Shown here piece by piece: positions 1 to 11,800 of a DNA stretch of 64,000 nt. Under the pieces are notes generated by a model. The model ran no database searches, was not told the DNA's origin, and was given only the letters and a program-made list of their open reading frames with translations. This stretch comes from Apostichopus californicus. Taxonomy: Eukaryota > Echinodermata > Holothuroidea > Aspidochirotida > Stichopodidae. A program made the position numbers and the translations under genes. The DNA is taken from positions 1,201 to 65,200 of the forward strand of contig JAIPMN010001183.1 of the NCBI GenBank assembly GCA_020650975.1, read 5' to 3'. Numbering within the stretch: the stretch's first letter is position 1; every line of letters begins with the position of its first letter.

Positions 1-1784
1 TTGGAAAACGAGTCAATATTTGTATGTATCAACTGAGCCTCCATCCCCCCCCCCCCCTGAATTGTTTTGTCTTCTCATGGGAAAGTTCAACAAGACAGCA
101 GCCCTGCATAGTTCATCCTAGCCGTATGTGGTCTCAATGCATGACAGGGAAGTCATCTCTAGTTACAATGCCAAGCTGTGATACAGAAGATAAATTAATT
201 TCTGCGTCCCATGGCTCGCCGTTGGCACACATATTAAAAACCCCTGCAAGTTGTTGTTATTCACGGTCGATTCCTACCGTGCTTTCCGAACGACACTGAG
301 AAACGGAATAAAGAGATACCCTTGTGTCCCGAAAAATACATCCTCAGAGGTATGTAGACATTGTGCAACAATGATCAACGTGTATGTAGGGAAGTATGAT
401 TTAACAACTGCTGGAGGTCACACGCTGGTGTATAGCCCCCAAAATAACAAATAAAGAGAGACTGTTGTATCCTGAAAATCATTTATTACACGAAATAGAA
501 ACCGGTTAAAGAACTAAGGTCACCTCTTTCTCAATTAAGATGATTTTCAATGTTGCAATAACAAGTTTATCAAAATATGAGTGACCATTTTCTGACAGTC
601 TAGCATAATTTAGGGATCAAATTTGATGACCTACAAAGGTCATTTACAATGTGCAATGAATTATGAACAGCAGGAACAGACTATGAAAATCTGACATAAT
701 TCGGCGATATAATTGACTGCACAATTTGGTAAACTATCAACTGCAACTTTGCACAAAGAAAATTGTTTTGGAATCTCAATTGTAATGTTAGAACGATGCA
801 ATGAATAAATGGAATATACAGCAGTGAATGAATACACTCTGTTTAACACAATTGAGTAAAATTAGTAAATGTCATGCGTGATTTATTTTTAATATATCGA
901 CAGTCAGCTGTTGGTCTCTGACATTACATCACCCGCACTCACTATCAGCCGACCCCCCACAGTGAATATTAAAGAAATCTGATCAAGTTTTTTTACTGTT
1001 GATAAGGCAACAATTAAGTTAATTATACAGGCAATGTACAGATGAAATATTTCAGGGTTGATGGCTGTTTATAGTCAGTGTGACAAGTACCATTGCTATA
1101 CATACTGTACATCATCATCATCAGTAGGATATAAACTATATAAATACATTGGCAGCGCCGTCTCAGATATGTATCTCTCTGTGTGTTTGGGTTTGCGTAT
1201 ACATTTGTTCGAGTGTGTGTGAATAAATACTTTACAGAAGAAACGTGGTGCATATCAACTATGAAAAGATGAAACCGTTGACTTGAAATGTATATTAAAA
1301 ATATCACATGTGCAAAATGCCAATATTCCCAAAGGACAATGGGAGCTCCCTTTATGGGTAAACTTTGGTAACCAATGGAGACACCAACAATTAATGACAG
1401 TTTTAAAATATTCTTCAGTTAGTGGATGAGATGCAGGGTGTTCTCCATACCACTGTTCTACGTAATACCGCAGTCGGGACACTTTTACATATTTATTTAT
1501 AGAATGACCTAGCAGAAATGTTATTTAAACAAAGTTCTGTCAATTATTATTACCTATCCCCCAAACGGTCACACCAGTGCTGAAATCTTCCACTATACTG
1601 TAGTACTTGAGGGGTGAGGGTATAAATATACTATGTAGACAATCTATGACATCAGAATGAAAATGTCAGGGAAGGTCATGGATCTTTTGATTAGAAATCA
1701 TAAGGATGTATAGAAGGTAAAAATCCAATGTATCCCGGCAATTCCCGTAAGATTTACTATCCACTACGAAAACGCATGTGTAGA

Positions 1785-1937
1785 CACTTTGGATGGTAGA
1801 ATGAGAAGGAAGGGCAACGACCGGAGGAGCCGGTCGTTGAGGGTGCACAGTGTTCAAAGATTACCAGGGCATACTAGACATGGTAGAATGAGGTGCTTAG
1901 GTTGTGAGGAGACAGGTAAGCATGGAGCGAAGTAAAT
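1785..1937 (+). repeat. Dispersed donor-core repeat, long copy 1
   Basis: This copy is about 150 bp. It shares ACTTTGG.TGGTAGAATG, AGAAGGAAGGGC and GGTTGTGAGGAGACAGG with the copy at 3468-3619. It ends in the core GAGACAGGTAAGC...GAGCGAAGTAAAT. No TIR or tRNA promoter box was seen. Confidence 0.65.
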
Positions 1938-2024
1938 CTTGAAACAGGTATGGGCAGCTCTCAAAAACTGCTAAAATGTAATATCAAATTTTGGAAGGCA
2001 AAGGTTGATTTGAGTGCAAATGTA

Positions 2025-2058
2025 GTATGGAGACAGGTAAGAGAGGTGTGAAGTAAAT
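2025..2058 (+). repeat. Dispersed donor-core repeat, short copy 2
   Basis: Core only: TGGAGACAGGTAAGAGAGG followed by TGTGAAGTAAAT. It lies 90 bp after copy 1, in the same orientation. Confidence 0.55.
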
Positions 2059-2528
2059 AAAGACAGCCCTCATGTAAATAAACCTTCTAGATGGTCACAC
2101 ATGACATGTCGGCAATAACCTGACCATCCATTCTGCTAGACCCCGGCAGCTTACACAAGACAAGAGGTAGTGATAGTGCATCAACTAAGTAGCTCGGGCT
2201 GACATAATTACAGGCAGGCTCATTAACATGCAGATTGCCAGGATGTATCTTAATTGAATGAAAGATTGATATTCAAAATTCAGTGGAAAAAAATATTAAA
2301 TGCAGAATGGATGAACTGGAGTGGCTTCTTATCACTAATATCGTACTATATAGCCACAAATACTTTATCCCATTGCACCTTGAATAAAGCCATTTTGATA
2401 CACTTGAACTTTCATCCAAGATGGATTTATAAAGTTGTCATTTGAAGTGGCCTGAGATGCAGTGTGCCAGCATATTTTTAAGTTCTGAGTACTATTTCAG
2501 GGCAAAATAACAATGACCAATTTTCAAA

Positions 2529-2622
2529 ATGTACACTGTAGGAGAGATATGTAGGTTTGGTGAATAGAACACCCTATATGTACACTGTAGGAGAGATGTG
2601 TAGGTTTGGTGAATAGAGCACC
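2529..2622. repeat. Short direct duplication (about 50 bp, two copies)
   Basis: The block TGTACACTGTAGGAGAGATR followed by GTGTAGGTTTGGTGAATAGA occurs twice in tandem with only a few differences. It lies immediately beside PTB exon 4. Confidence 0.75.
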
Positions 2623-2690
2623 AATAAATAAATAATAAATAATTATGTCACCTTTCGTGTTTTTGACCCGTAAAATTTTCAAGTGTTTAC

Positions 2691-2837
2691 CTCATACTTC
2701 TCTGACGTGATGAAAACGTGGCAATACTGAATGCCGACTGGTCCCTTTGGGTTCCTGGCAAGAAATGCAAACTGTTTGAAGTCGGGATCACAAGTGGCAT
2801 AAGAGATCCGCTTGAGGGCATGGGCCATCAACACGAC
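2691..2837 (-). CDS. SH2D5: SH2D5-like exon 4, PTB central strands
   Basis: The exon has 49 codons, acceptor TTGATAG, donor GTAAAC, phase 0/0. It encodes VVLMAHALKRISYATCDPD, then KQFAFLARNPKGP and IQYCHVFITSEKYE. The run HALKRISYAT...FAFLARNP is the strongest match in the gene to SH2D5-type PTB domains. The gene continues toward lower coordinates. Confidence 0.78.
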
Positions 2838-5800
2838 CTATCAAAGAAGTAAAAATATTTGAATTTTATTTATTATTTTTATTTTTTTTATTTATTTTTT
2901 TTTTTATTTCAACCATCGTCGCTTTACATAATAAGTATGAATAGTTATACAAAAATGTGGGATAAGGTGGAAACTAAAGAAATGATGAATGTAAATGATA
3001 AAATAGGTTGAGGGGAGTCAAAGAAGCTATAACTAGCTTATGTAAGGTCCCCTTGAACAAAAGACAGATATAGGGAAAACAGACAAAAGGAAACATCAAC
3101 AATAGACAATTACACTTAATTATGCAGATGCAAAAAGTATAACACAAAGGCAAATAACAAATTTATAACAAATTAGTCGTCGGTTGAATACTTTGAAATT
3201 AGAAAACGTTTTAGGTGACTTTTAAATGAGATAAGACTGGTTATGAAAACAACTTGAAGAAAAGAACTGATTATGATAAACAAAATATATTTCTGATTTG
3301 TTTCTTGTAAAGGTCATTACAGGCCTTAGCGTCAATACAACTACAAAGAAGGGACTGCATTTCAGGGCTAGAATAAATACATCAAGGTTATTAACTACAG
3401 GAAACATGCCACATCCCTTTACGAATTGAAGATAGCAAACATTTCCACGCACAAAATGGACGTCAAGGCACTTTGGGTGGTAGAATGAGAAGGAAGGGCA
3501 TTGACCTAAGAGGTCCAGACATAGAGGGCGCACAGTGATAGAAGGTTACCAGTTTGCTCTAGGTAGAATGAAAATGCTAAGGTTGTGGGGAGACAGGTAA
3601 GCAAAGTGCGAAGTAAATTCAACATTCTAACATATCTATAGAGGTTATCACTGTAGCCTGATGTTATTGACATAACTATGGACAATTAAGCAATTTTTTG
3701 TTTCTTTGGGAGGGGGGGGATTGGGGGCTATTTGCTAAAACAGATCTATAACGGCAAGATGATCTAAGACTGATTCAATCCTTTAAAATGGTATATTTGG
3801 TAGAAAGAGACATTGGGCAGTGATTTATAGGCCCAGGACACATGGTCTTCCAGGGAGAGTTGCAACCCCCACCAGACCCCCTCCACCTCTCAGAATTTCT
3901 AGCTTCAACTATGAACCTGACGTTAAATAATTTACTTGTAATCGATATCCATCTGCATGTACATAAATTTTATCCCACAGGGTCTGGGAAATTCCTAAAA
4001 CCACCTGAGGAGAATTTAAATGAACCAATACTCTACTATCCTTCGAATAATATGTAAAGAATTACACTTTACGAACAGCAGGGAAGGAATTCAACACAGA
4101 ACTCTCATTACGATTTCTCGGTATTCTGTCGCAAATATTTCCCCTTCCAGGTAAAAAAGAGAACTATTAACTTAATTGTTAGTTTACTTGGATCTGAAAA
4201 GCTACACAGCTCCCCAGCTGGATTCCATGGGAAAAAAACAGTAAATTGCAATGTCATTGGAAACCAATGCCCTATAAAAACTGAACCCCTCAGATTGCAT
4301 TTATAGGCCCTGCATACACTGGGTCTCTACCATTCCATGTGTGTGTATATATTCTACCAACACTTCACAGACACGTACTTCACGTCCACCATATTGTCTG
4401 AAGTTTCAGTCAAAGCTTTCAAGTGTGACTTTTGTCTCTGTAGATAAATCAATTACCTGGCAAGGTCATACCAAATCATGGCTGTTTATAGATATTAATC
4501 TGGCTGCTCAGTTAAACAGTACATGTTAACGAGAACTGCATGCATGAAAATCCCTTCATTGAAAGTTAATTAAACGTTAATTGACATCAGTGTCCTCAAA
4601 TTTAAGAAAGTTTTAAATTTCTCATAGTTTTCAAAGAACACAACACATACATGTGCAAAGACTTTTATACGACAGACAATTAAATGCCTTGGTATGGGAA
4701 AGTGTGGGAAGATGTTTAGAGGGTGTCAAATGAAAAATGTGTGATGTCTCAGCTTGGGTGACCATTATTTGGTTCTTTCTAGCATATCTTGAGTCATGTT
4801 ACTGATAACCTATCTGCACATAAATTTAGAATAAGACTCGCTTCTGGAATATGTTTTTGTTGAATTTTATTCATTGTACAATAAAATTTAAGATTTAATA
4901 AAAAAAATATCCTTTACACTAATAAAGAGAGACTTTTCATGTTTTTATGCTACAGTATATTTAACCAGACTTTCAGACTTTTTTTGCTTTTCTCATTCAA
5001 AACAATTCTTATGCCATACACTTTCAGATACATGTACAGTAGACAATGCACTTTGTGGTACGACTATCAGGTGACCAGATCTGTTTTTCTTAGCCTAATT
5101 CTGACAGTTAATTTAATGACAATGATTCTGATAGTATTTATTACATAAAGGTAATATATCATACATGGTTAGTCCACAACATTTTTCTTTGACAAGTAGA
5201 AACCTTAACATGTATATTGGTCTGAACTCAGTTCGCCACTGAAGACCAAAAGGTCAATGCATCTCCGACTTGAAACATTTCAGTACATGGGCCTTATGAT
5301 ATACTGTACATGAGTTTTGTTAGATACCTTTCCTGAAATGTTTGATATTTCAAATTTAAAGCAAATTTAAAGTCAGTTTTATTTTGCACCATTATTGCAC
5401 CATGTTTACACCATACAAATGTATTTGAGAACACTGCTATTAATGTAACTTTCACATTAGTGGCACCATAGGAGAGAAGTCATGTATATAGCAGAATAGA
5501 GATTTAAAACCTGAAGATTATTTGTTCAGTTTTGATAAAAACAGAATAAATAAAAAAATAAAAATTTTTTTTTTTAAAATAAGCCTACATTGTAGTTCCT
5601 AGAGGATATGTTATGTAGGCCTACAGAAAGACGATAAAAAGGCTTATACAGTAGCACTTTATTGCTTTATAGTACATTGCATACAAGATTCAAGGCAGAC
5701 ATTATTTTCATTCTGTGATTAAGCTAGTACTATTAACAGGTGACGTTTTACTATTTTAACAATTCCATTCGGTCACATTTTTAACAATTCAATCATGTAC

Positions 5801-8800
5801 AGTACATGATGCATACTCATGCAATATGTGTGTGAATGTCACTGTACAATGGTTAAGTCCCTAAAAATTTTTAAATAAAAGCTCAAATAAACGAGAGACC
5901 GACCATAAACCCCCCTTTCATAAACCAAGCCTTCTAGTTTCGAAAGCTGTCATAATTGCAATGAATTCACCATGTACTACTTGTAGACATTTAAGCGTGG
6001 CCTTCACAATAAAAGACGCGTGATTTGAAGGATAAACTTACCAAAGCAAAACATCATATTTGAATATATAAACGTTGCGCAGGATATTAAAAATTTGTTC
6101 AGTTTCCAGTTCGAACTATATATTCGACTTGAGTTTACGTCCATACGACCAAGCACTGGCTGATTGACTTATGGCTTCAAATTGTGCATGTGAAAGATGT
6201 TGACGACTTAGTTATTCCTTTTGCAAAGTTTTTTAAGTCCTTACGTCCGATACTTCCTCTTTGGTGATGTTTGTATTATATACGCTGTGAGAACTGTGCA
6301 AGTAACGTTAACTAATATCACCAAAAAACACAGCTAGATCGCAGTGTAAACATACTTTTCAAGGTTGGGACACAAAAGGTACTGCAAAGCAAGCTGTACG
6401 TGAACTTTGTATGGCAAGCATGCTCGGAATAGGGACAATCGATAGGTCCTTTTCTTTGTCAGGCGTCAACAATATTTTTTCCTTTATACCATTAACTGCT
6501 TAGTTCCCAAACCTGTCACTTAACTTTATTTTTTTTTAACTCTAGTTTATAGGTCACTGCCTACAGTATGTAGATCAACAATATGCAGCTTGATCTTGAT
6601 ACTGATATTGGTATAATTTAAAGATTTTTCTCCATAAATTCTAATTCTTTCAATTTTATACGGAGCAGAGCTTGAAATGGAACAAGTACAGTAGACAGGC
6701 TACAGTGACTTGTAAAATCAACTTTGAATTAATACTCTGGCAGCCTCTAAAATTTTAATTGCAAAATTTAATATTCCCTCTATGATTTGTGGCTTGCTGT
6801 TCACTTAATATTCAAATGAATTCCACATGATTTGATCGATTCAATCATTCTCATGCATATATGCATAAATTTATTTACATCCTTGTTGGTATTAGGGGAA
6901 AAAACACAATCACACAACACATGGTAATGAACAATTGATATAATATTGTGTTACACTCAAATTCTCTGAAATTTTTTACAAATTTTCTACAAGTTAAATT
7001 TACATAGTAAGTAAGAACTTGATTTCTAATATTTTCCTATTCCAATGAAATTCCCACGTGAGCAATTAATGTATGGTGACAAAGACAACATCCTCGGTTG
7101 AACTCATATTTTTCCATTTCCTGAGCTAAGAAACTTTTAATGTCTATTGCAGGCAAGCTTTTACTGAGGTTACAATGACCTGCAGAGTTGATATGTTTTA
7201 AATGCCTCGCAGCTTCACAGCGAAGGTTTTTATATTGCTTTCTAGACCAGACTTGCTATAATAAGTCATAATTCAGTTTTATTAATTAGCTTGCCAATAC
7301 ACATAGTTATTATTTAATAGTGTCCATGACCTTGATAATACTGTAATATTGATGGTCTTTGCAGGATGTCTCCATTTTCATAGCAGGGATGATATGAAAT
7401 CCAGTTTAGTGGTTGAAACCATTTATAAGGATATTTACATATATTCATGAATATTCATATCACACTATATAAAGGTTAGAACCACAAAGATATTTACATA
7501 TTCATTACTGTACTCATATCACATGGTCACAAAGGGTTTACCCACAAAGATATTCACAGATATATATATATCTCATTCACTGATTCCTTCGATAGCTTGC
7601 TGAGGCGCACATGAATATGTGACGTAGTTGAGTGCATTTGGTTATTGTTCATTCACATTACAAGTTTGATTATATGCAACTTTCCAGTCTGTCCAGAAAC
7701 CATGGCAATCCACAATATATTTTTGGTTATCAGCCCAAGAACCCATACTGTTCTGTACCTATAATTTATCAATTTCTCATGCCTGACCCTGATATTCAAA
7801 CGGACAACTGCTCAAGTGAGATCATTTTATATAAAACTTTCACACCACCATAAGTTTTACAACACTCCATGTGGTACATATGAATCCATAATATTTCTGC
7901 ACAGAATTTATATTTTTAACAGAATTTGCAGAAATTATGCAAAAACTGGTGAAATTTACAAAATTCCGCACAGCGGGTGTAAATTAATCTGCCTCTAAGG
8001 CAACCCTCTTCATAGGTGAAACCCACCAGGAGTTCTTGAAGGGATAAAGTAAAATCAAATTTACAAGTTACTGCAGCATTTTGATTAGGTCAAAGAAAGG
8101 CATTGCAATATATCTCCTTGTGCAGAAACACTTCTTCAAACAGGATGACCTCTTGACCCTGCAGAGCATAGCTGTGACCAAGGGCGTAGGAACCGGGGGA
8201 CTGGGGGGGGGGCGCCAGCCCCCCCAGTGAAAAATATGGGGGGGCGGAAGTATCATTCCGCCCCCCCCCCCGCTTCGCAAGTCAGAAAACCCCTTTTTCA
8301 TTTCTCAATAAATGATAACAACATTCGTCATTTTACTCAGAACATTTTGGCAGAAAAAAATCTCATTTGGAGCACCAAATTGCATCTAAGGCCAGGTGAA
8401 AATGCAAAATTATTTACAAAATGGAGTGGGTGTTGAAGTGTGCTATATTGCACCAAATTGCATCTGAGGCCACCTGGAAATGCAAAAAATTTCCACCCCC
8501 TCCCCTTAGACCCCTCCCTAGGCCGGCCATCAGTCTTCAGCCCCCCCACTCAAAAGTACCTTCCCTACGCCACTGGCTGTGACCAAACAAGCGGACATGT
8601 CTCTAGGATTGCAGAACTTGAGACAGGACTTGAGACCTACAGTTCAGTTCTGTCTGGTCTTCTGACCGGCCTCGGTCTTGAGCCGTCTCAACACATTTTT
8701 AAGTCTCAGATTAACATGATTTAAGTGGTCTCAGACAATGCCAGTCGATGTGTTGAATGCCAGCCGATGTCTTGAATACGAGCCGATGTCTCAAATGCGA

Positions 8801-11800
8801 GCTGATGTGTCGATGCCAGCCGACGTCTCGAATGAGAGCCGACGTCTCGAATGAGAGCCGACGTCTCGAATGCGAGCGGATGTCTCGAATGCGAGCTGAT
8901 GTCTCGAATGCGAGCTGACGTCTCAAATGAGATCCAATGTGTCGAGTGAGCGCCGATGTCTCGAATGCGAGCTGATGTCTCAAGTGAAAAATACTTTGAA
9001 AATAACTTTCTTTAGTTTTCAATTCATTTTTCCCCCTTTATAAGCTAAAATGATATTAATACATGGGTTTCATAATTCTTCAACAAATAGAAAGAAATCC
9101 AGGACCTGTAGCAAAGTGGGTTGTAGAGTGTGGAAAGGGAAAAATGGAAAAAGTTTGTGCATACATCAGATACTTTAGTTTCCCTCTATATCATTGTGCC
9201 TCGATATTCATTTGAGAGAGTACAAAGGCAGGGTAACTGTACTAAAGTTACTGCATTGTCACACTGTCTGGATATAATACAAAGTATTACTGTATGTGTG
9301 TGTGTCTGTGTTTGTGTAGCTGTTACCGGATTTCAGTTCCAAGAATCTGAAACACAATTCCTTTTGTCATGGCTCCTTCCAATGATCTTTTAACCCCCCT
9401 GGTTTTTATTTCACTCCCACTCCATCTTGGATTATATAAACCCCTACCACCACATCTATGCATAGTGATCTACTTTAGCTTATAACACCCAGCTATATAT
9501 ATACAGAGATTTTCTTTTTCCAGTCAAAGCTTGTGTCTAAAGTTATTTTTACCTTGAGGGCAAAGTAGAAATGTAATTAATGCTGGTAACTATTTTACAT
9601 TATGTACGAGATAGGAAAAAGTATTTCAAGCGGTGTTATACAAACTGTAAACACGGTATCAAACTGCCCATACAACAAAAAGGTCTTTGACTCTTGAGGG
9701 GCTGAGGGCTGTCTGAACTGAAACGGGTTTCCTCCCATGAGATACAGAACTTGTTCTATTTATGCAGCTATGAATAACTGACAATATAACCCTTTCAGGA
9801 AAGTGCGTTTCAATTTTTGAGTATAAACAGACTAACCAAGATTGAATTCGCTGTGCAAGGGACCTCGAAACAAATCATCATACAAGACTGGGTAACAGGT
9901 GCAGGGGGAGATGGGGTGGCAGGTGCAGGGGGAGATGGGGTGGGGTGTGGTCTAGGATGGGGGGTCAGACCAATGTTTAGTGGTATTGACATTTTCACCT
10001 ACTGTACTTGCATCATGGGCAACACTACAATGGTGTAGACAAAATATTACAGCAGAAGTTACACCTGAAGGTTTTATAATACCAGCTAGCAATTAAACAT
10101 CTTCTACATTTGCTTGAATTTGATTAAATGCATTATGGTTAGTGGTTTTAGGAAATTTACTCGTTATTTCACAAAGTACAATTCAGTGATCAGTCTAAGG
10201 TACCGACCTTTTTACAACGAATGAGTTTACTCCAGCTAGTAAATGATGAATACCGTTACATCCTCTACATTTTATTACTCGCACACTTTGCATATCAGAA
10301 TTTTAAATCACATGTGTAAAGCAACTTAGTTGCAAATTTTCAATATTTTGCCACATTTTACTTCGCCATTTGAACGGAACTTTGAGTTGTCAAGCTATTA
10401 AAGACCCTGTTTCAATGGAAATTTTCGAATTGATCAAACTCAACCTTAACGGAGCTCTGCTTAAAACAACACAATTTAGTACAGCATGACATATTAAGCC
10501 AGCTGTTGTTTTGCTTTCTTTTGATTCCCAATTTACAAATCTATTTTTTGGAAAATCTCTTTAAGCAGCTCTTTGAATCAATATTGCCAAAAAAAAACCA
10601 TATTTGATGCTATCTTTCAAAACTGAGAAATTATGTCATCCAATAATTTGACTTGTAGAGTACAATACCAATTGCAAGAACCATCACTGTAAAAGTAATT
10701 ACACTGAAATATTCAAATTTGCTTTGCACATGTTATGTACATGAAGCAATTATTATTAATTGATTAATTAATGGATATGTAAAATTTACAATTAGTGTCT
10801 GGGTGATGATCAGCTGAGGACAAAATGGAACCATGAAATTTCTGGTAAAATTCAGGCTTGGAAAAATTTCTGAACAAATGTAGAAAGCTACTGTGGATAA
10901 TCAAAACATAAGTCATCACAAAAGATGAACCCTGCAACTGGTTTTAACAAAGACATTTTTCTTTGTATTCTCTTTGCGGAGATACGGTAGAGATCAATTT
11001 CTTTGTTCGCCTAATTTCTTTGTCAACATATAGACCTGTATCCTGTTGTTACCAATACACACTGCACTCTGCTTTTCTTTCTTGGTCAAAATATCCATCC
11101 ATGCGCCTATAATTAAATTTGCAACAGGCCGGGTTCATCCTGTTGTTGATACCTATTGTAACCTCTTTATACTTTGTCTCCTTTGTAAACATGCATTTCA
11201 ACTCGGATCTCTACCGTTTCTGATTTTCCATCCTGTTTTGCAAAATATGACTTCCTCTCGGTGCATGTAAACCTGTATGTCTACACTCTAATGGACCTTC
11301 CTGTCGTCCTATTCTACTGTCAAAGAGCGCAATGTCGAGTCTCGTTTAACAACCTGGCTGTTCAAATGCAATTAGACGAACATCCACCCGTGTCGACGAC
11401 AATATGCAACAACTTCCCGACTGTTGGCATGTGTGTCTGTGACATCCGACAGGTGCTATTAAATGTGTAACAGCGAGGTCAACCCTATGGTGGAGATCTG
11501 AAATGTGCACACTACGAAAGTAAACCCAAAAGCTTGTCTCTTTGACAGTGTACTTATCAATGATAAAGCTTACATGTCTCCTCTCAACGTATACAACTTT
11601 AGTCCATTTGGCTTTCAATTTTATTTTAGGATTTTTAGAGGCAGCTTCCCCTTTGACCCACTTTAGTTAGTGTCATCAACTACTAGCTGTGAGGTTGCCA
11701 CCCACTTTATCTACCTTCAAAATGTAATATTCTGAAGATTTTCAATTCCATTTACAAGGGTATTTTTCATTGATTCGAACCTCTCGTTGGTTTCACCTTT

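Larger units (their letters stand above)
1..2690. other. Intron or flank, no exon recognised
   Basis: This non-coding DNA lies downstream of the last recognised SH2D5-like exon. I looked on the minus strand for the PTB C-terminal helix or an SH2 motif (FLVR-like) and found none. It holds a poly-C run near 46-56, two copies of the donor-core repeat (1901-1937 and 2025-2058) and a 50-bp direct duplication at 2529-2622. Confidence 0.6.

Noticed and set aside
24-454. Plus-strand frames at the window start
   Set aside because: Low-complexity proline run and no recognisable domain, codon pattern or splice signals.
8711-9022. Minus-strand 103-codon frame with LAFETSA repeats
   Set aside because: It is a translation of the 19-bp minisatellite with no start context, splice link or known domain.
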